Source: Saccharospirillaceae bacterium
GTDB lineage: Bacteria > Pseudomonadota > Gammaproteobacteria > Pseudomonadales > Oceanobacteraceae
Reading direction: 5' to 3'
Assembly (NCBI GenBank): GCA_021208685.1
Contig: JAJOJJ010000018.1
Coordinates: 84,649 to 148,648 of the forward strand
DNA length: 64,000 nt
Shown here: piece by piece, positions 59,239 through 64,000 of the stretch
Layout: every line of letters starts with the position of its first letter
Position numbering within the stretch: the stretch's first letter is position 1
Position numbers and translations under genes: made by a program
Notes under the pieces: generated by a model
Told to the model about the DNA's origin: nothing
The model's database searches: none
The model's input: the letters and a program-made list of their open reading frames with translations, nothing else

Positions 59239-59769
59239 TTGAGAGAAGGAATATTTAAAAAATTGTTTTTCAGGGGGGAGACCAAAGTCCCACTTCTCAG
59301 GTGGCTAGCAATGCTGCCCCTCGAGCTATACATCGGTGAACACTTGCTAGAAATGCTATCAAACACAGCGTCATATAATCACGAGATGACTACGCCACGA
59401 ATCAATAATGAAACAAATGGTTGGCGCCGCCCTCTTGAGGATTTTGTTCCTGCGACGTTGTTTAACAAGCTGTTACTAAATAGCATAATTGGACTACTAG
59501 AGAGTAAGTACATATCCCATTACCAACTTATAAAAGAAGTAGTTCCTGATGATACAAACGAGAAGAAGGAAGCGCCTCAGCCAGACGGAAGGTATGAATT
59601 AAATCACGGAAATCTACATTTACTTACGGAGCTTAAACTTACATATAACACCACTTGGGTTGCCTTTAATTGTACTATTGATTTAATGGTTTATGTCGTA
59701 ACAAATGATTTAGCAACAACGCTGTTGGCGGGTGCGCTGGTAGAGTTTGTTAGAAGGTTTAAGCTATGA
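59239..59769 (+). CDS. Cassette 1: hypothetical protein
   Basis: 176 residues from a TTG start (AAGGA and AGAGAAG upstream). I do not recognise a family. It reads as a soluble or peripheral helical protein with hydrophobic stretches (LLRWLAMLPLELYIGEHLLEML; FNCTIDLMVYVVTNDLATTLLAGALVEFV) that could be amphipathic. The base composition is lower in GC than the chromosome. It ends 3 bp before its attC site, the compact layout of integron cassettes. Confidence 0.62.
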   Translation: MREGIFKKLFFRGETKVPLLRWLAMLPLELYIGEHLLEMLSNTASYNHEMTTPRINNETNGWRRPLEDFVPATLFNKLLLNSIIGLLESKYISHYQLIKEVVPDDTNEKKEAPQPDGRYELNHGNLHLLTELKLTYNTTWVAFNCTIDLMVYVVTNDLATTLLAGALVEFVRRFKL

Positions 59770-59772
59770 GAA

Positions 59773-59847
59773 GCATAACAAGCAAAGGCAGCATCGCCCC
59801 TACGGGGCTGGACTCGCTACGCTCGGCCGCTGCTTTGGACGTTATGC
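59773..59847 (+). other. attC site of cassette 1
   Basis: 75 bp from GCATAAC (R'') to GTTATGC (R'). Inner boxes GCAAAGGCAGC (59782) and GCTGCTTTGG (59830) pair, with one extra base as in real attC sites. A GCCCC-TAC-GGGGC hairpin forms the middle. Confidence 0.88.
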
Positions 59848-59858
59848 AATGAGAACTC

Positions 59859-60374
59859 ATGACTGAGAGATCCTTAAAAGATAGTCTGATAGTTAACTTA
59901 TCCAAAGACTTTGAGGTATTGGAAGAAGTTTGGGGTTATCACCCCATCTATGAGACTCGGCTTCGCATAGATATTTTACTTAGAGCAAAGCCGCATTTGA
60001 TCGCCGAAGGATTTACAAGTGAATGGTTTGGGGTTGAATGCAAGTGGGTCGAAGGTGCTATCGGTCAAACGTCCAAAACTAATAGGCTCGTATGGCAAAG
60101 TATCACGTACGCACAATCGACATTCGAGGTGCAGGGGAAGAGTATTAGACCTAGATTTGTTGCAGTCTTTACACCGGATAGACTGGAACAATCTATTGAG
60201 CGTCATTTGGCCACTTTGCTAGGGGTAGGTTTATACGGATGCGTGGGTAAGCTCTATTTTTATAGAGATGGTTCATGGGGTATAAAATTCGCTAGTATTT
60301 ATGGTCGCAGTAGCCCAGAAGGCTATTATGTTAAACAAAATCAATTGCCTAAACTAAGAGCCGGTAGCGTGTAG
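59859..60374 (+). CDS. Cassette 2: PD-(D/E)XK nuclease-like protein
   Basis: 171 residues. D38 in RLRIDILLRA, E60-x-K62 in WFGVECKW and Q80 in LVWQSITYAQ are spaced as in the PD-(D/E)XK nuclease core, with the expected beta strands around them. The protein has no separate DNA-binding domain. Its target is unknown; a role in defence or DNA repair is inference. It ends 3 bp before attC2. Confidence 0.65.
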   Translation: MTERSLKDSLIVNLSKDFEVLEEVWGYHPIYETRLRIDILLRAKPHLIAEGFTSEWFGVECKWVEGAIGQTSKTNRLVWQSITYAQSTFEVQGKSIRPRFVAVFTPDRLEQSIERHLATLLGVGLYGCVGKLYFYRDGSWGIKFASIYGRSSPEGYYVKQNQLPKLRAGSV

Positions 60375-60376
60375 GT

Positions 60377-60464
60377 GCATAACAAAGCCAAGCACAATCG
60401 TGCAATGCAAAAAACGCATTGCACTGGACATCGCTTCGCTCGGCCTGTGTTGGCGGCGTTAATC
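60377..60464 (+). other. attC site of cassette 2
   Basis: 88 bp from GCATAAC to GTTAATC. The outer boxes do not pair with each other because the right one belongs to the next cassette, which ends in GATTAAC. AAGCCAAGCACA (60385) and TGTGTTGGC (60446) form the inner stem; a second stem is TGCAATGC...GCATTGCA. Confidence 0.87.
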
Positions 60465-60487
60465 GAACTTGCCGATAATGGAATGGT

Positions 60488-60802
60488 ATGGCGAATAAGT
60501 GGAATATCCCAGATTGGTTAGAGCAAGAGGTAAGAGAGCGAGATAACTCATGCGTTTATTGCCGTGAGCCATTCACTTCTGCCCAGGTATCTAGAAGGAA
60601 TGTTGCGAGCTGGGAACATATCATCAATGATGCGAGCATCGTGACTAGAGAGAACATTGCGCTCTGTTGTTGTGGCTGCAATGCGAGCAAGGGGCAGAAG
60701 AGTCTGTCGGCTTGGTTGAGCGGAAAATATTGCAAAGATAGAGGTATCTCAAAGGCGACTGTAGCCCCAATCATTCGCGAGGCAATCGAACGTGGTCTTT
60801 GA
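60488..60802 (+). CDS. Cassette 3: HNH endonuclease
   Basis: 104 residues. C22-x2-C25 and CCGC near residues 61-64 hold structural zinc; WEHIIND carries the first catalytic His (H44), and N56 in REN plus the NASKGQ segment complete the HNH core. It is a single-domain nuclease. GTATGG precedes it without a strong binding site; cassette genes often lack one. Its last codons touch attC3. Confidence 0.78.
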   Translation: MANKWNIPDWLEQEVRERDNSCVYCREPFTSAQVSRRNVASWEHIINDASIVTRENIALCCCGCNASKGQKSLSAWLSGKYCKDRGISKATVAPIIREAIERGL

Positions 60803-60807
60803 GTGTC

Positions 60808-60887
60808 GATTAACAAGCGGTTTTTTTGCCGCTGAAATACGCGGCGGGATGCGCAAACAACGCGCGCCCAAAAGCCGGGCGTTATGT
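60808..60887 (+). other. attC site of cassette 3
   Basis: 80 bp from GATTAAC to GTTATGT. AGCGGTTTTTTTGCCGCT is a hairpin in the left half, and the right half has GCGCGCCC/AAAAGCCGGGC. The next cassette ends in ACATAAC, the complement of the right-hand box. Confidence 0.8.
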
Positions 60888-60908
60888 GTAAGGTAAAAGG
60901 AAGTGCCA

Positions 60909-61118
60909 ATGAATTTTTTAACTCTTTTGGGTATAGTACTTTTAGCAATAACCTATTGGGATTACCGTAAAGAAGAAACCGATACGGTATTCATTCTTGA
61001 TTGGTGTGCATGGTTCGATGTTTCTAGAACATCATTTCCTTTGCTTTACTGGCTTATCATCTTGGCGCAAGTTGTTGGTGGTATTACTTTAATATCTTTT
61101 GGTTTAAAAAATGGGTAA
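60909..61118 (+). CDS. Cassette 4: small membrane protein
   Basis: 69 residues from the ATG at 60909 (AAGGA 8 nt upstream). Two membrane helices: residues 2-17 (NFLTLLGIVLLAITYW) and about 45-65 (LLYWLIILAQVVGGITLISF), with a short polar loop DYRKEETDT and an aromatic stretch between. No family is recognised. It ends 9 bp before the left box of its attC. Confidence 0.6.
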   Translation: MNFLTLLGIVLLAITYWDYRKEETDTVFILDWCAWFDVSRTSFPLLYWLIILAQVVGGITLISFGLKNG

Positions 61119-61127
61119 CGTCAAAAC

Positions 61128-61160
61128 ACATAACAATCCACTTAAATCGTTCTAGCCACA
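61128..61160 (+). other. Truncated attC site of cassette 4
   Basis: ACATAAC (61128-61134) matches the front of this cassette. No partner with the normal 60-90 bp spacing follows; the nearest GTT is at 61149. The array appears cut here. Confidence 0.6.
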
Positions 61161-61249
61161 AAATACGTGGCCTGATATTCCCCCGTTTTAACAGACACAG
61201 CTGAATTAATATCGCCCCGCTCCGTTATCCCCTTAAAATAAAGCACTCT

Positions 61250-61486
61250 ATGACATTTTCTGAACCTGAAAAAGAAGCCCTGCTGGCAGTAAAAGGCGTT
61301 GGCCCGACGGTGATCCAACGCTTCGAGGAAATTGGTATCCATTCGCTGGCTGAGCTGGCCGCTTACAACGCCGAGGACATCGCCGAAAAAGTGGCTCAGA
61401 TGCTGAGAACCACCTGCTGGAAAAACAGCCCACAAGCGAAAGCGGCAATTAATGCGGCAATTGAACGGGCCAAAGCCGGTTTATAA
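61250..61486 (+). CDS. Helix-hairpin-helix protein
   Basis: 78 residues. LLAVKGVGPTVIQRFEEIGIHSLAELAAYNAEDIAEKV is a helix-hairpin-helix motif with GVGPT in the turn, followed by a WKNSPQAKAAINAAIERAK helix. It resembles the small pathogenicity-locus (Cdd1) family. It may bind DNA without sequence preference. Lies directly after the cassette array, 15 bp before the next gene. Confidence 0.72.
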   Translation: MTFSEPEKEALLAVKGVGPTVIQRFEEIGIHSLAELAAYNAEDIAEKVAQMLRTTCWKNSPQAKAAINAAIERAKAGL

Positions 61487-61501
61487 GCGGAAAGTCTGCC
61501 G

Positions 61502-61909
61502 ATGAACCATTCCGTACTGAGTACCATTATTTTCCTGTTGGGAGCCGCTGCTGGTTTTTCTGCTGCCTGGATTTTCTCCTATCGCGCAGAGCCACCATTG
61601 GCGGAACAGCAGCCATTGCTGGAAAGTGTGATGCGCTATGCCAACACGGAAATCGCTGCAGAGAATGACGCCTGTGAAGGCAGCCCCGTTACCACAGTGG
61701 GCGCTGTTATTGCCTCGCTGCTGGCAATGAATAATACGACCAGCAGAAACCGGCTTACTTACGGTTGTTATAACGAAGTCTGTACCCTGTCGGTTTCCAG
61801 CTGTAAACCGTGGCAGGATCAGGAATGCTCCACGCGCTTTTTAAAATTTGAGCGGGATAATCAGCAGCAGATTCTGCCAGCCAGTTTCAGTTGCCTTGAT
61901 ATGCCATAG
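61502..61909 (+). CDS. Hypothetical membrane-anchored or exported protein
   Basis: 135 residues with one N-terminal hydrophobic helix (residues 5-25) and a C-terminal domain with five cysteines (NDACEG, YGCYNEVC, SSCKPW, DQECS, SFSCL), likely disulfide-bonded in the periplasm. The family is not recognised. It is 15 bp downstream of the helix-hairpin-helix gene. Confidence 0.65.
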   Translation: MNHSVLSTIIFLLGAAAGFSAAWIFSYRAEPPLAEQQPLLESVMRYANTEIAAENDACEGSPVTTVGAVIASLLAMNNTTSRNRLTYGCYNEVCTLSVSSCKPWQDQECSTRFLKFERDNQQQILPASFSCLDMP

Positions 61910-62049
61910 ACTCCCGTTGTTTTTACCTTTCAGCTCTGGTTAATTATCGTCAACCTGATTCAGTAACAAACCGCAAGTCATACGGGACACACTGAATTAC
62001 TGCTGCACGTTACGGCACAGTCCGCCACACGGAAGCAAAGGAGACGCCG

Positions 62050-62724
62050 ATGAAGGATTCAAAGACATTCTGGGATAACAGTGCGCAGCGCTATGCCAAA
62101 AGCCGGATTCAGGATGAAGTGGCCTACCGTAAGAAGCTGGAAATAACCCAGCACTATCTGCAACCCGATTGGTCGGTGCTGGAATTTGGCTGTGGCACCG
62201 GCAGCACCGCGATGGTTCATGCGCCGTGTGTTAAAGAGGTTCTGGCAACGGATATCTCCGGCAATATGCTGGCCATTGCGGCACAGAAAGCTAAAGACGC
62301 GGGTATCGGTAATATCCGTTTTCAGCAGGGAACGCTGGAAAGTATTCATCCGCCCGCAGCCAGCTTTGACGCCGTGCTGGGGCTGAATATCCTGCATTTG
62401 CTGGAAGATCCTGATTCCGCTATCAGCGCCAGTTATAAAGCGTTAAAGCCAGGCGGTGTGTTTATTACCAGCACAGCGCTGGTAAAGGAAATGAACCCCT
62501 TCGTGCGTATGCTGATTCCACTGATGCAGGTGCTGAAGCTGGCACCTTATGTTAACCGTTTAGACAAAGAAGACTTACTCGCCCGACTCAGCAATACCGG
62601 TTTCCGCATCGACTATCTCTGGCAGCCAGCTGCAGAATCTGTTTTTATTGTCGCCAGAAAACAACCACACAACTGCCGCTTATTCTCAGGAGAACCATCA
62701 TCGCTCTCTTCCGACGGGTTATAA
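62050..62724 (+). CDS. Class I SAM-dependent methyltransferase
   Basis: 224 residues. Motif I VLEFGCGTGSTAM near residue 38, motif II ATDISGNMLAIA, and the post motif AVLGLNILHLLEDP. It resembles UbiE/small-molecule methyltransferases; the substrate is unknown. AGGAG precedes the ATG. The last 25 residues (HNCRLFSGEPSSLSSDGL) may be a tail that overlaps the probable true start of the next gene. Confidence 0.83.
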   Translation: MKDSKTFWDNSAQRYAKSRIQDEVAYRKKLEITQHYLQPDWSVLEFGCGTGSTAMVHAPCVKEVLATDISGNMLAIAAQKAKDAGIGNIRFQQGTLESIHPPAASFDAVLGLNILHLLEDPDSAISASYKALKPGGVFITSTALVKEMNPFVRMLIPLMQVLKLAPYVNRLDKEDLLARLSNTGFRIDYLWQPAAESVFIVARKQPHNCRLFSGEPSSLSSDGL

Positions 62725-62765
62725 AGAATCCAAAGCACTTTCTGCTCATCACCCTTACAGCACCG

Positions 62766-63167
62766 ATGATCTACGGATTAATTATTCCGGTGGTGATTGT
62801 CGATCTGTTTGTGTCGCTGTATCAGGCGGTTTGTTTTCCGGTGTACGAAATACCGAAGGTGAAGCGCAGAGATTATCTGGCGCTGGACCGGAAAAAGCTT
62901 TCTTATCTTACCTTCACGCAAAAGCTGAACTGTCTTTACTGTGACTACGCCAACGGCGTATTCGCTTATGCCAGCGAAATTGCCGGACGTACTGAATGGT
63001 ACTGGTGCCCGATTAAACACCCGGATAATGCCCAGCGTGCCCATAAACACTATGACCAATTTATTGCTTACGGCGATGGTGAGAATTTCGCGAAAAAGCA
63101 TAAAGAAAAACGCCTGGCCTGCCGCGCCTGCGAAAGCCCCTGCGAATCCGAAGGCAACCGCCCATAG
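62766..63167 (+). CDS. Conserved two-part protein with N-terminal membrane segment, probably 5'-extended
   Basis: 133 residues from the first ATG. The text IPVVIVDLFVSLYQAVCFPVYEIPKVKR begins inside a membrane segment, and codons upstream in frame (LFRRVIKNPKHFLLITLTAP) fit as its start. AGGAG at 62688-62692 lies 7 nt before an ATC at 62700, so the natural start may be this near-cognate codon or a mutated ATG. The C-terminal half has NCLYCDYANG, YWCPIKH and LACRACESPC, probable metal-binding cysteines. Similar proteins are common in aquatic proteobacteria; the function is unknown. Confidence 0.68.
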   Translation: MIYGLIIPVVIVDLFVSLYQAVCFPVYEIPKVKRRDYLALDRKKLSYLTFTQKLNCLYCDYANGVFAYASEIAGRTEWYWCPIKHPDNAQRAHKHYDQFIAYGDGENFAKKHKEKRLACRACESPCESEGNRP

Positions 63168-63190
63168 ATATCAGACACTGAACAGCCCCA

Positions 63191-63220
63191 TAAAACAGGT
63201 GCTGCAGCACCTGTGTTTTA
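63191..63220. terminator. Bidirectional hairpin between convergent genes
   Basis: TAAAACAGGTGCTG pairs with CAGCACCTGT-GTTTTA, with A/T ends. It contains the stop codon of the PAP2 gene (63218-63220). Confidence 0.7.
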
Positions 63221-63895
63221 TGCGTGTTTATCGTCCTGAATCCGGCTGTAGCCCAGAATCCAGTAGCTCAGCAGGCGGTAGGTAAAGTAGCAGACAAAAC
63301 CGGCAAAAACCGTATCACTCAAAAAATGCCCGCCCTGCACAATACGTCCGGCGCTGACCAGGGTTCCGACAATAATACCGGCCCAGAACCAGCTGCGACG
63401 ACGAAAAACCCAGGCAAAAATCATCAGCCAGAATCCCATCGCCGCGTGACCACTGACGAAGGATTTGCATTTTTTTGCACACTGATCAGACACCACAAAC
63501 GCCGGAGTAAAACCACTCTGGCCGCCAAACTCCTGCACCTGCTTTGGCCGCGCACGGTCAAAGCCTTCTTTAAATACGCTGTGTACCAACAAGCCCGGCC
63601 CCATCAGCAGCGTCGCTAAAATAAACACCCAGGCCTTGCGCTGCGCCTGCGCAATACCGCCTTTAACAAAGGTCAGCGCGACGGCAATCAGCAATACCGG
63701 AACCAGCACATAGGGCACATAGCGGAATAACGCATACACCGACTCGCTGACCGGGTGATTGGCCAGCGGCCATCGACCCTGTTCTGCATCGTAAAACCAG
63801 CGGCTGACGCTCAGATCAATCTGCGGAAACGCAATAAAAACGGCGGCCAGAAGAATCAATAGAATCCAGTCGATGTGCTGTTTAGCAAAAGCCAT
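63218..63895 (-). CDS. PAP2 family phosphatase
   Basis: 225 residues with six membrane segments. The three phosphatase motifs are present: KEGFDRARP (K-x6-RP), SFVSGHA (SGH) and RIVQGGHFLSD (R-x5-H-x3-D). Family members remove phosphate from lipid A, undecaprenyl pyrophosphate or phosphatidate; the substrate is not clear. Confidence 0.88.
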   Translation of the reverse strand: MAFAKQHIDWILLILLAAVFIAFPQIDLSVSRWFYDAEQGRWPLANHPVSESVYALFRYVPYVLVPVLLIAVALTFVKGGIAQAQRKAWVFILATLLMGPGLLVHSVFKEGFDRARPKQVQEFGGQSGFTPAFVVSDQCAKKCKSFVSGHAAMGFWLMIFAWVFRRRSWFWAGIIVGTLVSAGRIVQGGHFLSDTVFAGFVCYFTYRLLSYWILGYSRIQDDKHA

Positions 63896-63960
63896 GGCGG
63901 GTTAAATCCGGGTTAAACCAAAAGAGCGCAAGGATAACGGTTTTAGCGCCGCCAGCCCAG

Positions 63961-64000
63961 CGACCTGCGACCTGCGACCTGCGACCTGCGACCTGCGACC
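63961..64000. repeat. Heptanucleotide tandem repeat at the window edge
   Basis: GCGACCT is repeated almost six times to the last base of the window and continues beyond it. The unit length of 7 is not a multiple of three, so length changes would shift a reading frame if it lies in a gene. Confidence 0.9.

Larger units (their letters stand above)
59206..61134 (+). mobile_element. Integron gene-cassette cluster without integrase (CALIN), four cassettes
   Basis: Four small plus-strand genes are each followed by an attC-like site. In each cassette the 7-mer at its front (R') and the 7-mer at its end (R'') are exact complements: GTTATGC (59206)/GCATAAC (59773); GTTATGC (59841)/GCATAAC (60377); GTTAATC (60458)/GATTAAC (60808); GTTATGT (60881)/ACATAAC (61128). 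This is what cassette circles predict. The last attC is truncated. No integrase or clear attI is present. Genes inside are AT-richer than the flanks. Confidence 0.9.

Overview
The window reads as chromosomal DNA of a marine-type gammaproteobacterium, most like the Oceanospirillales/Oceanospirillaceae (Thalassolituus or Oceanobacter relatives); this is inference from gene content and order, not from a database search. The block argG-motY-pyrC-rnt matches the Pseudomonas order, the fpr/finR divergent pair is also Pseudomonas-like, and REP-type palindromes are present. No rRNA, tRNA, CRISPR array, transposase or prophage was seen.

Layout. 1-9.8 kb: end of an M16 zinc protease, an SDR, a flavin reductase, a BASS transporter with a DUF1439 protein, an HBM-type chemoreceptor, an ATP-NAD kinase family protein and outer-membrane phospholipase A. 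9.8-17.2 kb: transporter/MarR pair, fpr/finR, a small metallopeptidase-deaminase group, a TauE/SLATT pair, a 271-bp MITE-like element and an orphan binding protein. 17.3-24.4 kb: argG, motY, pyrC, rnt, yacL and a katG interrupted by a one-base frameshift. 24.4-25.1 kb: three tandem REP-bearing repeats. 25.4-33.5 kb: ClbS-like, GreA/B-like, mutarotase, hemerythrin, LysR, two divergent phosphoribosyltransferase paralogues around an 18-bp palindrome, and a chemoreceptor-porin-binding protein cluster. 33.8-43.4 kb: alaC-hom, gcvR, TauE, pirin, EamA, nitroreductase/LysR, and a guanidine-I (ykkC) riboswitch in front of an isolated, frameshifted binding-protein gene. 43.5-46.4 kb: metG and rluA.

46.7-52.9 kb is a complete urease operon (ureD-A-B-C-E-F-G-hupE) behind a candidate sigma-54 promoter, so urea use is probably under nitrogen control. 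UreD/E/F/G mature the nickel site of UreABC and HupE would import nickel. Together with the guanidine riboswitch 4 kb upstream this suggests a nitrogen-scavenging neighbourhood, although no guanidine-degrading enzyme is present here. 53-58.4 kb holds a frameshifted D-Ala-D-Ala dipeptidase, an SLC13 permease, a second hemerythrin, a Tim44-like protein and an AraC/VOC pair.

The most notable accessory region is 59.2-61.1 kb: four small genes on one strand, each followed by an attC recombination site whose outer 7-mers match cassette by cassette. This is an integron gene-cassette cluster without an integrase (CALIN). Two of its proteins look like nucleases (PD-(D/E)XK-like and HNH), one is a small membrane protein and one is unknown. 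The window ends with a helix-hairpin-helix protein, a methyltransferase, a cysteine-containing protein that may start at a non-standard codon, a PAP2 phosphatase and a heptanucleotide tandem repeat that runs off the edge.
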